A DNA stretch of 64,000 nucleotides from Lepidostoma basale (taxonomy: Eukaryota > Arthropoda > Insecta > Trichoptera > Lepidostomatidae): the NCBI GenBank assembly GCA_022606425.2, contig JAHDVF020000240.1, forward strand, positions 868,001-932,000. Reading direction: 5' to 3'. The notes under the pieces were generated by a model. That model was not told the origin of the DNA. It did not search any database and saw nothing but the letters and a program-made list of their open reading frames with translations. This document shows positions 21,312 to 31,554 of this stretch, piece after piece. A program made the position numbers and the translations under genes. Within the stretch, counting starts at the first letter, position 1, and every line of letters starts with the position of its first letter.

Positions 21312-21603
21312 TTTTTTTCTTTGTGACACAAAACTTTATTTTTAAATACAAATAAAAATAAAAATTACACATTAATTCAAACATGTTTCGGGACAAAGAT
21401 GCCCTTTCAGTGTCGTTAAAATATTATAAATACAAAATAAATATTTTCATGAATGTGGTCATTTTTACCACCTGTCAAAACTGACCACATTCATGATAAA
21501 CTACACTGATGATGAGGGCTTTTGTGTCCTGAAACATGTTTGAGGTTATGTGTATTTTTTTATTTGTATTTAAAAATAAAGTGTTGCGTCACAAAGAAAA
21601 AAA
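21312..21603. repeat. Inverted-repeat element with a hammerhead-like motif in each arm
   Basis: Arms: ttttctttgtgacacaaaac...tttatttttaaatacaaata on the left, and its inverse on the right ending gcgtcacaaagaaaaaaa. The centre has an inner inverted repeat (gaatgtggtca/tgaccacattc). The left motif (minus, 21376-21412) reads cugaaa then a GGGC.../GUCCC stem, gaaacaugu; it has lost two core bases. The right motif is 21498-21548. Confidence 0.65.
21498..21548 (+). ncRNA. Hammerhead-ribozyme-like motif, stem II AGGGC family, copy 1
   Basis: Core CUGAUGA at 21506-21512, two extra nt (UG), stem II AGGGC/GUCCU (five pairs, one G-U) with a 6-nt loop, GAAAC at 21531-21535, AU, GUU (21538-21540). The next seven bases ugagguu pair with 21505 downward: U-A, G-C, one mismatch, G-U, G-C, U-A, U-A. 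All parts of a type I hammerhead are in order. Confidence 0.6.
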
Positions 21604-21653
21604 TATTGTTAAATTACGAATTTATTGTTTTAATTAATAAAAACAATCGTCAT

Positions 21654-21911
21654 CAGTGGCGGTACTCCCATAGAACCCCAGAAGCCCGGCTTGCGTAAGA
21701 AATTTTGAATTAAAACCCTCAAATCTAAGTAATCATGCCCCCGCATAATTCAACAACCCAACAAATCACCTTCCAACAATGTTCCCATCAGACTTAAGAG
21801 GAATAGCCACAAGAGCTGAACCTCTGAAAGACAAGAAACCTCTGAAGCCGGAAGAGGTATTGATTCTAAATTTCTTACGCAAGCCCGGCTTCTATGGGAG
21901 TACCGCCACTG
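21654..21911. mobile_element. hAT-type MITE with 8-bp target duplication
   Basis: Termini CAGTGGCGGTACTCCCATAG ... inverse at 21911, about 40 bp of terminal inverted repeat including gcttgcgtaagaaattt. It is flanked by identical 8-bp ATCGTCAT at 21646-21653 and 21912-21919. CAGTG-type ends plus an 8-bp duplication are typical of hAT. 258 bp, non-coding. Its interior resembles 35820-35990, 43300-43500 and 46410-46560. Confidence 0.85.
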
Positions 21912-22025
21912 ATCGTCATTATGGAATTCCACAGTGTTAACGCATCAAGTGTGGCAAAAATTAATAAAAAATAATATTGCACAGGGACTGTGTTAGCTTG
22001 TTAACACAAGTTTTTATTATTATAG

Positions 22026-22283
<258 letters not shown>

Positions 22284-22399
22284 TAATTCATACGAATAAA
22301 AATATATATACTCTGAAACCATTGTCTCAGATTTATTGATTTCAGACACTTGACATTTTTACTTTAAATATTACAATTGAATTTATTGTTCGTGGACTG

Positions 22400-22965
22400 A
22401 TAGGGTGAGTAATGCAGATGCACTACATAGAGCCAGAGCCAATAGAGAGCCATTGTCGAGTGTGAAGGTTAGAAAGGTCTCATATTCTTCGGAAGAGTTT
22501 TCAGAGATCCCAATGTGTTCAGAGTCCTATACAACGCGTTGGTTCGGAGCAAACTCGAAAGTGGTTCTGTGATATGGAGTTCTCGCGAGGCGTGATATTC
22601 CGTTATGCTGGAGAGGGTACAGAAAAAAATTCTGAGGTATCTCTACATGAGAGAGCATGGTAGTTATCCGTGGCTTTATCTCACGGCATTTCTTTTGGGA
22701 ATGCTCGGAATCAATTCTTTACAGCTTCGAAGAGATGGGCATCTCATTACCCATTTTTTTCAAATTAATCAGGGGATATTTCGAGAACTCGGCCGTGCTA
22801 GAGGGTGTTGAGGAGTCAGAGAAATCGACGCGCGTGCATGTCACGATGTATGAATGTTGAGGAATCGAGATAAATATGTCAGGAAATATAAGTGTGGCAG
22901 TCCATTCTTTCGGCCTACCCCTTCGGAGAGACGGCGTGGTGGTTAGTTAGTTAGTTAGTTAAACC
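22400..22965 (+). mobile_element. Chimera of Jockey/CR1-like LINE and (GTTA)n LINE tail
   Basis: Up to about 22808 the sequence is the Jockey/CR1-like LINE (LERVQKKILRYLYMREHGSY, FLLGMLGINSLQLRRDGHL, close to 12564-12929). At gagggtgtt|gaggagtcag it switches to the (GTTA)n LINE 3' end (gaggagtcagagaaatcgac, ..., gatggttagttagttagtta type tail). The Jockey 3' end never resumes, so this is not a simple nested insertion. Confidence 0.7.
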
Positions 22966-23439
22966 ATGTTATTTTGTTAACAGATTATTAGTCAAACGCA
23001 GCATACAGCTTAAACGGGGTGAACTTCTCGATACTCGTATCCTACGATATATAAATGCGAGACACGTAATTCCTAAAAATAAATTGAAAAACTCGGAAAA
23101 CATTTGATATACAAAAAGCTTATCCCCCTACTTTATATGTGGGTGTATATGTGTATAATTATGTTTATACGTATTGAAATATATTTATTTATTTAGTACA
23201 TTCAATAAGGCTCATATAGAATGCACCCTTCTAATAATGAACGGCTCGTTCCGTTCGTGCTAGTGGATGGTTCCAATCCACCACGATATGTGTGCCTACT
23301 TAAGCGCATGAAGACATGACTTGTCTGAAAATAATAATACCATTTACAACGAACACGTTATTTGTTTAATATCAACACAACACGATAGATCGGTAAACCT
23401 ACATACCTCGCAGAACTACTTGAATTGATAATAATATTA

Positions 23440-24000
23440 ATCAACTAATACGAATGAAAACATCTGTTTTCTAGAAGTTTTATAATGGGATTTATAATAA
23501 AATTATGAATTTAGTGTATTGACGCTATCGAGGAGAATATTGTTCCTTGAACAATGATGTAAAACTCCATATTAGATAATGAATACGAATGAAAACGTCT
23601 GTTTTCTAGAAGTTTTATTATATTTTATTTGAATAACATGTTTTACCTGTACAGGGAATCTATTGTCAAATGTTTGTTTGCTTTTCATAATGTCTTAGAC
23701 AGGCGAAACATGTCATTCCCATAACATATAATAAAACTTCTAGAAAACAGACGTTTTCATACGTATTCATTATTTAATATAGAGTTTAATATCATTGTTC
23801 GAGGAACAATATTCTACTTGATAGCGTCACTACACTAAACTCATAATTTTGTTATACTCGTAAATCCCACAGGTCGCTAATAGGATTCTCAAATTTTTTT
23901 TATTGTTTCTTGAATAATGATGTAAAACTCCATATTAAATAATTAATACCAATGTAAACGTATGTTTTATAGAAGTTTTATTATATTTTATGGGAATACT
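23440..24000. repeat. Cluster of hairpin repeats (gttttctagaagttttat family)
   Basis: At least three partial copies. The best, 23573-23790, has inverted arms: gaatgaaaacgtctgttttc tagaagttttattatatttt on the left, inverse on the right, with gacaggcgaaacatgtcatt (23699-23718) at the inner end of the right arm. Flanks tgtaaaactccatattaaat and its complement repeat at 23780-23820 and 23925-23945. Confidence 0.65.
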
Positions 24001-24415
24001 AAAAGGCGGCCACATTCGAAGTCGGAAAAATCGACGAATGTGGATGTTATGATGAAGGAATGACGACCTTCGTGGCCGAGTGGTAAGTGCATTGACTGCC
24101 ACCCCGAAGGTTTGTGGTTTGAAGTCCCGGCGAGGGTAGTGTGATTTTCACACTGTCTTTGGTCTGGTGACAATAAAATGGCGATACAATAGCTACCTAT
24201 CACATGTCACGAGAATCACTATGATAGCTATAATACCTTTTACACCGATTTGGCTCATGCTGTCAAGATTTGTAGAGCGATTGAACAAAATAATGATAAT
24301 AATGAATATAGAGGGAGCTCGAGAGGTATGTCAGGACAGAGCAGTTTGGAGGTCCATCCTCTCTGCCTACCCCTTCGGAGAAACGGCGTGATGGTTAGTT
24401 AGTTAATTAGTTATA
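24000..24415 (+). mobile_element. (GTTA)n LINE 3' fragment split by a tRNA-derived SINE
   Basis: LINE part 1: aaggcggccacattcgaagt, cggaaaaatcgacgaatgtg (to about 24060). SINE: 24063-24295. LINE part 2: gagctcgagaggtatgtcag, acagagcagtttggaggtcc, ending gatggttagttagttaatta. The nesting order is clear: the SINE is younger. Confidence 0.75.
24063..24265 (+). mobile_element. tRNA-derived SINE, copy 1
   Basis: tRNA-like head gaccttcgtggccgagtggt (A box) ... degraded B box ggtttgaagtcccggc, then the conserved body cacactgtctttggtctggt, acaataaaatggcgata, ctacctatcacatgtcacga. Same body as 43523-43773 and 44173-44417. Confidence 0.8.
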
Positions 24416-24419
24416 GGGT

Positions 24420-24545
24420 TGACCTGTATCGCCTTATTAAGGAATCATCAAATGTTTTGTATTTAATAATGCGAAGGCGAAACATGTCATTCACATAAAA
24501 AAAACATAATAAAACTTCCAGAAAACTAACTTTTTCATTCTTGTT
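24420..24545. repeat. Hairpin repeat, small copy
   Basis: Left arm caaatgtt...; right arm ttaataatgcgaaggcgaaa catgtcattcacataaaaa, then ataaaacttccagaaaacta. The left arm on the minus strand has ttgatga (U3, G8), the right arm has ttaataa. Confidence 0.5.
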
Positions 24546-24659
24546 GATTTTTCATTTTTATCCATTTTTTACAGGCAAATAGTACAAGTTGTAATTATTC
24601 ATTGAAGTTTAAGGTGTAAGCTGTTGAATATCATTGTAATTTGGAACAAAATTAACAAC

Positions 24660-24935
24660 ACTGTTTTTATTTCACTTATATTAATTAAATATTTAAAAAA
24701 ATAGATATCAATCATAACATGTTTCGGAGGTGACCTCCACCGACTTTCAAACCATCCTCAGGTGTTAATATATAACTCGGCTTATGATGAAAGTCGATGG
24801 AGATCACCTCCGAAATATGTTGTGAGTGATGGTTTTATTCTATAAAAATATTTAATAGATACAAGTGGAAAAACATTGTTGCTAATTCTATTCCAAATTC
24901 CAGCTTGTAATTGTTATAAAAAATGTATATGGCGT
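24660..24935. repeat. Inverted-repeat element with GGAGG-family hammerhead-like arms
   Basis: Left motif on minus: CUGAGGA (24761-24755), a 15-nt insert, GGAGG-UCA-CCUCC, GAAAC, AU, GUU. Right arm on plus, 24781-24830: atgatgaaagtcgatggaga tcacctccgaaatatgttg, a decayed copy. Outer arms pair (tattaattaaatatttaaaa / inverse). Confidence 0.55.
24711..24765 (-). ncRNA. Hammerhead-ribozyme-like motif, stem II GGAGG family, copy 2
   Basis: Core CUGAGGA, stem II hairpin GGAGG-UCA-CCUCC and GAAACAUGUU are intact, but 15 nt are inserted between core and stem II and stem I is poor (first pair A-C). Likely inactive. Confidence 0.45.
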
Positions 24936-24949
24936 TGTTTATAGGTTAA

Positions 24950-25690
24950 AAAAAATAGCAATAATATTATAAATGTAAATTTACAATTCTGTTTGTTTCA
25001 TTGCTGGAGAGATAATAAAATGACAGTTTTTTTTAGTCCGTCGAGAGAAAACTGATGATTTCAGAGTTATCAATAGTTGTCGGCCAAAGATCACAGACAT
25101 CTAAAGAGGTGAATCTCTCGCTTCGGTGTCCGGTTGAAAGTGCGAGAAACTTGTGTCATGCGATGTTTTTTGTATAGTTTACGTACTATTTGCAAAATAT
25201 AATAAAACCATTATATTATTATTGTATTATTACAATGAAAAAACATAAATGACCTTTGCGATCTAATTACGTAAATGATTTCACTTCTTATTTAAAATTG
25301 TATAAATTATTTATATGAGTATAATATGTCTTAAAATAAATATCTTGGTAAAATAACATTACGAAAGATGGTTTTACGAAATTTCTTCTATTTTTGCTTA
25401 ATATTACAGTGTACTTTACAATACTTCCATTATTTAATTATACACAGGAATGTTATGTTAAGTTATTTTAATAAGATTTTTATTAAAGAAAGTTGTTGAG
25501 TATTACTACATGTTTTTCTGAAGGTGATGGTTGCGATGTGTATTTTAATACATGACGATGAAAGTATCGCCTTCTGAATCATGTAGTAATTCTTAAAATT
25601 CAGTGGTTATACTACCACATCGTTAATGCTGCCTCAATTAACATCGTTATTCAAGCAATAGTAAAAATATAATTGGGGTATTCATGAACA
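24950..25690. other. AT-rich intron, nothing recognised
   Basis: No coding potential or repeat partner recognised. Confidence 0.4.
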
Positions 25691-25699
25691 AAGTGCCTA

Positions 25700-26308
25700 A
25701 CAAGATCAAGACACCATCTAAGGTGTAAACTGACCATGGACTACAAGCCAATCAAGCAAGTTACAAAGTTCAAATACCTTAGTGTCGAAGTATCCAGCCA
25801 CTGCGACATATATAACAAAGTCAGAGAACAAACAAATAAAGTTTCTGCATTGCCTGGATGTTTGAACAACATGGAGGAACAAACATATGTGAACAGATAG
25901 CAAAGTACGAATTTATAAGACCCGTGACAGACCGATAATGGCCTACGGTGTTGATAAAAGGGCAGATACAACACAAACTAAATGATTTTCTCAGAACCTC
26001 GGAGATGAAAACTCTTCGCGCCATTGCAGGAAAAACTCTCAGAGACAGTGTGAAAATATAGAAATAACAAAAATCTGTAATGCTGAAGAGATAGTACACA
26101 ACGAGGAGATGATTCTAGCGAGACTATGTAAGCTGTATGGACACTACCAGAATCGCATACACTACTGCTAATGGGATACCCAAAGGCCAACGTCCACCTG
26201 ACAGGCCACCCAAAAGATGGAAAGGTAGATTGTCTCTCGCATCGCAAGAGGAGACAAATCCCGAGACAACAGATCACCAAATCTAATTGAAGAAGAAGAA
26301 GATGGTGT
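25700..26308 (+). mobile_element. (GAA)n-tailed LINE, divergent 3' fragment
   Basis: Broken frames read like the end of a LINE reverse transcriptase (QVTKFKYLSVEVSSHCDIYN, then PKAN.RPPDRPPKRWKGRLS type residues) and the fragment ends ttgaagaagaagaagatgg. Multiple stops; old copy. Confidence 0.65.
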
Positions 26309-26419
26309 TTATTTTTACTCGAATTGCTGCTACCGTATAAGTATCTATAACGGTATTTTTTGCAGATTATGAACATGCCACTGCATTCGAGTATAATTAT
26401 AATTATGTCAAAACAAAGA

Positions 26420-26850
26420 GATGATCTGCATACGGATTGATGTTAATTAATGATGCTTGGGTTATTAGCCCCCTTTCGATGACCCGCGGTTGTCTATGGA
26501 CCGCCGCCGCAATAAATAATTAAATTATTCAAGTTCAATGTGTGTACACGCTCTTGTATGTGTGCAGACGTCGTTGTGTGGGTACCCATGGGCAGCTCGG
26601 AACACATTAGAATTGCTAAGAGACCCTAATTAGCCGGCCAGTAGTAAAACGGGAGATTTATTCATCGATCGCTTCCTCCTTCCTTTATAAGCCGCCATTG
26701 CGGTCACATTGGCGTCTGTTGTCTTCCACGTTCTATTTTCCCGCGTCACAACTCGAGAAAGAAATGCCGTGGTTTTAAAACCGGGATTAATTTCTGGTAG
26801 TGACGGTCGATCATTCAATAACCGCAGCGCCAAATAACCAATACACGGAG
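26420..26850. other. GC-richer single-copy-looking block, possible regulatory DNA
   Basis: Distinctly more complex than the flanks (gatgacccgcggttgtctat, gaccgccgccgcaataaata, ctttataagccgccattgcg, gtcacattggcgtctgttgt). No supported coding frame and no repeat partner in the window. It could be an enhancer or distal promoter; no specific site is claimed. Confidence 0.3.
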
Positions 26851-26859
26851 AACTTCAGT

Positions 26860-27460
26860 AAATATTAATAAAATCTATTTTCATTGCGGATTCTGGCCTC
26901 GTAACATATTCGAGGGAAATGTCTCGTACTCTATACACGTACTATTGTTAAATGTAATTATGTATTATACAATGCGTATTTCTATATGAATTATTATCAA
27001 GATCTTCAGTATAATGTTCGCATAAATTTGTCTTTTCAATGTCGCATGTATAATATAAATAAATATAATTATGCATCAATCTCGGGCTGTTTCAATGTCT
27101 AAGGGAAACCATCTACGAAACCTGCGTAAGACCTATTATACCTTAGCAATATAATCCAGAGTCGACACTGCTCGAACCAAGCAACTCTTGCGCGACAATG
27201 AGATGATAGTACTACGATATATATTCGCTAAAAGCCTTTATGACATATATTTATTTGAGAAGCTGAAGACATTGTTGGATGGGGGCGCCAAAGGAGGAGA
27301 TACTGAAACGAGCGTGTCTTTCGAATGCCAGAAAATAGGATCTCAAAGATAGTCCAAGACAATCAACTGGAGGATTTCCAAACACGTGGCCGACCACCGA
27401 AAATATTACAGGCAGTTTACATCCCAAGAGGACGAAGATGTAACCATCAACAGGTCAACA
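26860..27460. other. AT-rich intron, nothing firm recognised
   Basis: 27100-27450 contains scraps such as aagacattgttggatggggg that look like decayed LINE C-terminal sequence, but no frame is supported. Confidence 0.35.
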
Positions 27461-27462
27461 GA

Positions 27463-27845
27463 CATCTTCTCCTTCTTCCTCAGCCTATTCCCGTCCACTC
27501 CTGGACAAAGGCCTCCTCCATTCGCTTCCATGTCACTCTGTCTTGTGCAGACTACATCCAGATTATTCTGACGTGTCTGTTCAGATCATCCTTCCACTGC
27601 AGTTACGGTCGCCCTGCACTTCTCTTTGCCATCCACGGTCTCCAAGTCAGCAGTCTTCTTGTCCATTTTTCATCTAAGCTTCTGGCTACGTGACCTGCCC
27701 ATTGCCATTTTAGAGTCGCCACACGGTGGATGATGTCAGTGACCTTTGTTCTTTCTCTCACCGTATCGTTTCTGACTCTGTCTCTTAGGCTTATTCCCAA
27801 TATGGCTCTTTCCATGAGTCTTTGGGTCACTCGTAGTTTCTCGTC
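27463..27845 (-). mobile_element. (GAA)n-tailed LINE, 3' end
   Basis: Inverted copy of 18470-18852. The minus strand codes KLRVTQRLMERAILGISLRD, TKVTDIIHRVATLKWQWAGH, RRLLTWRPWMAKRSAGRP, and the tail end is gaagaaggagaagatg. Confidence 0.8.
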
Positions 27846-28199
27846 ATCAGATATATAGGATTGTATATATGCGATATAAGTTAGTGAGCTATACAGTTTG
27901 CATTGATTTTGCGCTGTGATGATTGAATATACTCGTAAATAATAGACATAAAACATACACCGACTGAAAGAATCTGTACAGATTGGCTACGGCTCAAATA
28001 ATAGGTATTGTTTGACAACAATCCATTTGAATTTATGTGATGTGCACATCCGCAGACTTTGACAGTTCAATTAGCCGATTCGTGCATTGCCTAATTGATT
28101 GTGTCTATACGAGTATAATACTTTCCATAGGAATTTTGTTTTGCTTTAGTTGATGGCGAATCGATTCTATCGCGAACACAATACTTAGGAGATGTAAGT

Positions 28200-28500
28200 G
28201 TTTATATTATACGTAAATATTAGAGCCACCGCTAGGCGTCTGGCGCCCTTCAGCCAAGAAGAAAATTGAGCAATAAGGAAGCAATAAACACGTTCGGAGC
28301 TTGTTTGTTCCGTCTCCTACTTGGGAAATTGTCTGCGGCGAATTCAGGCCACAAAGACTGGAATGAATTTGGCAAATGAAGCGCTCGCCGTTTACTCGTT
28401 AGCGATAAGAATGAATAATTGTTTTCGTATCGGCAATGGGTTGCAGCAACAGGTTGCTACACGCTTAGGTCCGTAGAACAAGCGTTTTACTATTTTCCGA
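28200..28500. other. GC-richer single-copy-looking block
   Basis: Contains gccaccgctaggcgtctggc, gtttgttccgtctcctactt, gaagcgctcgccgtttactc. Non-coding, no repeat partner found. Function unknown. Confidence 0.25.
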
Positions 28501-29064
28501 CATTCCTCAGTCGGCGTTTAATATTTACTAAACGATGTAGATAATAGATTACCGTGGGAATAATGAGGTTATGTAATTCAATATTAATATAAATGGGTCA
28601 ACATGGGCGTTATTTAATTATGATTCGAGTGGATTACGCTAGTCACGAATACGCCTGTGCTCTGTGGCTGTGGGATTAGTAATCTCTTTGTTTTCAGCTT
28701 TCAGTTGCTTACAGTGCAATTTCTCATGCGTGCAGTGGACTATTAAGGCAGAAACATACTATTAACACGCGACGCCACCCGATAAAACGTGACACGTGTT
28801 GAGTCGAATCAAATTGTATTGTTATCTATGAACAGAATCACAGTACGAACACCCGACGCGACGCCATGCGCTCACACGCCACCCGATCCAGACGAGCTAG
28901 ATCGACGTGTTGCCGATGGTGGGAGTAAACACGCCACCCTACGCGATGCACGCAGTTTGTTTCTAGACAACACCCGACCCCATGCGTCAGTCGTTCGAGT
29001 ACTTTCGCAGAGCGTACACGCATACAAATTTAATACATACATATTTTTGCATTTATTTAGCAAA

Positions 29065-29202
29065 ATGACCGACGAACAATTGATTGAGTTGGTTAAACGA
29101 TATCCTGTTTTATATAACACGAGTTTAGCTATATACAGGGATCATACTGTGAGAAATAATGCATGGGAAGAAATTGCCGAGCAATTGAATACACACAAAT
29201 GA
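29065..29202 (+). pseudogene. MADF-domain (Harbinger accessory protein) fragment
   Basis: MTDEQLIELVKRYPVLYNTS, YRDHTVRNNAWEEIAEQLN: the start of a MADF/Myb-like DNA-binding domain as found in the second protein of PIF/Harbinger elements. Ends after 45 residues at the deletion junction; the real protein would be several times longer. Confidence 0.75.
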
Positions 29203-29464
29203 TTTATTTGAAAAAAATCGTGTATTTCTTCAAATTGTGTTTTAGTAACCCGAAAATACATATGAAATCTTTCATTATCTTGAAGTAAGTCTGGATACAG
29301 AGTATGATATTCACCATACGTACTTCTCTTTTGTTTTATTTCGTGTACCCAGTAACGCCTAATTATTCTCTTTTTCTTGAGTCGTTTAAGTATCATGTAT
29401 GTACCCAAAATTTGCATCAAATCTTCTTCAAAGTCTTCATATGACTCGTTATTTATTAAATCCA
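29142..29464 (-). pseudogene. Harbinger transposase N-terminal fragment
   Basis: From ATG at 29464: MDLINNESYEDFEEDLMQIL, then RRYWVHEIKQKRSTYGEYHT, LLQDNERFHMYFRVTKTQFE. The R(R/K)xWVHxxxxxR...GE(Y/F)HxL...DxxRFxxYFRM pattern is the N-terminus of PIF/Harbinger nucleases. The catalytic DDE part is deleted; after EIHDFFQ the frame runs into the opposite-strand MADF sequence. Confidence 0.8.
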
Positions 29465-29509
29465 TAGCACACAACCATACACTTTCACTGCTGTCAGCTA
29501 ACTGTACTC

Positions 29510-30031
29510 TAACTAACTAACTAACTAACCATCACGCCGTCTCCCCGGAGGGGTAGGCAGAAAGAATGGAACGCCACACTGTTCTGTCCTGACATACTTC
29601 TCTCGCTTCCTCTACATTCATACATCTTGTCATGCACGCACGTCGATTTCTCCGACTCCTCACTTGTCCGACATTCAATATTTGATTGATTTGATCGTGC
29701 CACGTTTTCCTCGGCCTTCCTCTATTTCTAGCTCCGTTCACGCCGTTTACATATAACTTCTTTACCATTCTGTCTTCACTCATTCTTTCCATGTGTCCAA
29801 ACCATCTTAATGACCCTTTCCTTATTTTGTTCATAACACTTTCATTCGCACCACATTCACTTCTTATACTTGCATTTGTCACTCTATCATATACAGATTT
29901 GCCACACATTCGTCTTAGAGATCTCATTTCTACTGCATTTATTCTACTTTCATCCTTCTTTTGCCAGTTCCATGCTTCACTTCCATACATAAGGGTCGGC
30001 ACAAGAACACCATTGTGCACTGCCATCTTGG
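29510..30031 (-). mobile_element. (GTTA)n-tailed LINE, 3' end inserted in the Harbinger element
   Basis: The longest intact frame of this family here (29532-30026, 164 residues): VPTLMYGSEAWNWQKKDESR, INAVEMRSLRRMCG, WFGHMERM, RGRPRKTWHDQINQILNVG, then VWRSILSAYPSGETA-stop. Flanked by the 8-bp duplication CTGTACTC (29502-29509 and 30032-30039). The 5' end is truncated. Confidence 0.9.
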
Positions 30032-30345
30032 CTGTACTCAGAAATTGTTAATACGCCGTGGCGTCGCGTGTTGATAATGTGCACGGTGTACATCGGGTGT
30101 CGACACGTTGCGTCGCGTCGCGTGTTAATAGTATGTTTCTGCCTTTATACCTGGAGTGGATGTGCCCGTCGCCTCTGTGCGCGGTACTGTGGAAAATATG
30201 TTATTTCGTCAAGTCACTCTCGTAAACATCGCGAAGATTTTAGTCCAATACAAACAGCGGGGATTACTTGCTTTTACAAAAAAACTCGAAAGTCGCTAGT
30301 CATTCAATAAAGTAGTATCTAATGTGACTTGAAGGTCTTATTAAC

Positions 30346-30950
30346 AGACTAACTGACTACCCATCACGCCGTTTCCACGAAGGGGTAGGCAGAGATGATG
30401 ACATAACTCTCGCGCTTCTTGTAAATTCATACACCACGACATGCACGCTCGTCGATTTTTCCGACTTTGAACACGACTGCTTTTTATTAATTGAATAATT
30501 TCATCATGATATCTTCTTCTTCTTCTTCTTCTGCTTTATTTTGGACTGTGTCCTGTTATTTCTCGGAGCCTGTTCCTGGGATACAGATAACTGTCTCGCC
30601 ATCTTTTTGGTGGTCTTCTTCATGATATGTTTTTCTTAATTTATTTTTCTATTCACACTACCTGTACATATATTTTGAACCATTCTTCCCACATCCATTC
30701 GTTCCATATGTCCAAACCATCTTAGTGACCCTTTCTTAATTTTATTTAGGACGCATTCATCCGCCTTACATTCCTTTCTTACTTCATCATTAGATATTCT
30801 ATCATACATTGTTTTTCCGCACATTCATCTTAGTGGCCTCATTTCTACGGCATATATCCTGCTTTCATTCTTTTTCTACTAACTCCAAATTTCACTTCCA
30901 TACATAAGGGTCGGCACTAGAATAACATTGTGCATTGCCACCTTTGCTTC
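30346..30950 (-). mobile_element. (GTTA)n-type LINE subfamily, 3' end, itself interrupted
   Basis: Diverged subfamily (MCGKTMYDRISNDEVRKECK, CVLNKIKKGSLRWFGHMERM). A (GAA)n LINE scrap is inserted at 30514-30622 within it. Confidence 0.8.
30514..30622 (-). mobile_element. (GAA)n-tailed LINE scrap with target duplication
   Basis: cttcttcttcttcttcttct ... ggtggtcttct, flanked on both sides by tcatgatat (9 bp). A very short 5'-truncated insertion inside the older LINE. Confidence 0.75.
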
Positions 30951-30960
30951 AGACGTTATA

Positions 30961-31262
30961 CAGTAGAACGCCGTTTATCCGGACTTATTGGGACCGGAGG
31001 TGTTCCGGATAATTCCAACAGGCGCTAATTATTTTAGCAAAATAAGGTGTAAGTCGATTTAATTTTTAAAATACAAATATTACTGCAAAAACAAGTAGAA
31101 AATGTACATAAAAAGGCTTAAATTAATCTACAGTACTGCAAAAATTTATCAGGGATTTTTTTTAACAAGATGTCCTCGTCTTTTTTTGCGCTTCATCATC
31201 TCGGCTTGTCCTGATAATTGACGTTCCGGTTAACTGACGTCCGGATAAACGACGTTCTACTG
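30961..31262. mobile_element. pogo/Tigger-type MITE
   Basis: Termini CAGTAGAACGCCGTTTATCC and its inverse (ggataaacgacgttctactg) at 31243-31262, about 24 bp with one mismatch, flanked by TA on both sides. The CAGTA...TTATCCGGA end type and TA duplication fit pogo/Tigger elements. 302 bp, non-coding. Confidence 0.85.
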
Positions 31263-31268
31263 TATTTT

Positions 31269-31488
31269 TTTTTGTGAATGTATACTTATACTTGTATACG
31301 AATACTGGATTTCACTCACGGTGGGAGATTAATTCATGAAATTTAATTGTATCTCAATAGAGACGAAGAATTATAAGAATTATAATTCTTCGTCTCTATT
31401 GAGATACAATTAAATTTCATGAATTAATCACCCACCGTGGGTGAAATCCAGTATTCGTATACAAGTATAAGTATACATTCACAAAAAA
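31269..31488. repeat. Large near-perfect palindrome, arms about 107 bp
   Basis: Left arm tttgtgaatgtatacttata ... gacgaagaattataa, spacer gaa at about 31378-31380, right arm the inverse ending gtatacattcacaaa. Only about three mismatches. Each arm is the terminal unit of the dispersed repeat seen at 11480-11575. Confidence 0.9.
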
Positions 31489-31554
31489 AATATTGTAATC
31501 ATTCTGGTCAATTCTTTGGCATATAGATAGGAGTGACATCTCCAGGCGGCTTCT

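Larger units (their letters stand above)
28746..30144. mobile_element. PIF/Harbinger transposon, internally deleted, with a nested LINE
   Basis: Perfect 30-bp terminal inverted repeats (start AGGCAGAAACATACTATTAA; inverse at 30115-30144) flanked by TTA target duplications at 28743-28745 and 30145-30147. Subterminal copies of cgacgccacccga recur. Inside are a MADF-type frame (plus, 29065-29202) and a Harbinger transposase N-terminus (minus, ending near 29142). They now collide, so the middle is deleted. A (GTTA)n LINE sits at 29510-30031. Non-autonomous. Confidence 0.9.

Noticed and set aside
28838..29120. Minus-strand frames over the Harbinger subterminal repeats
   Set aside because: They translate the repeated cgacgccaccc motifs and have no domain.
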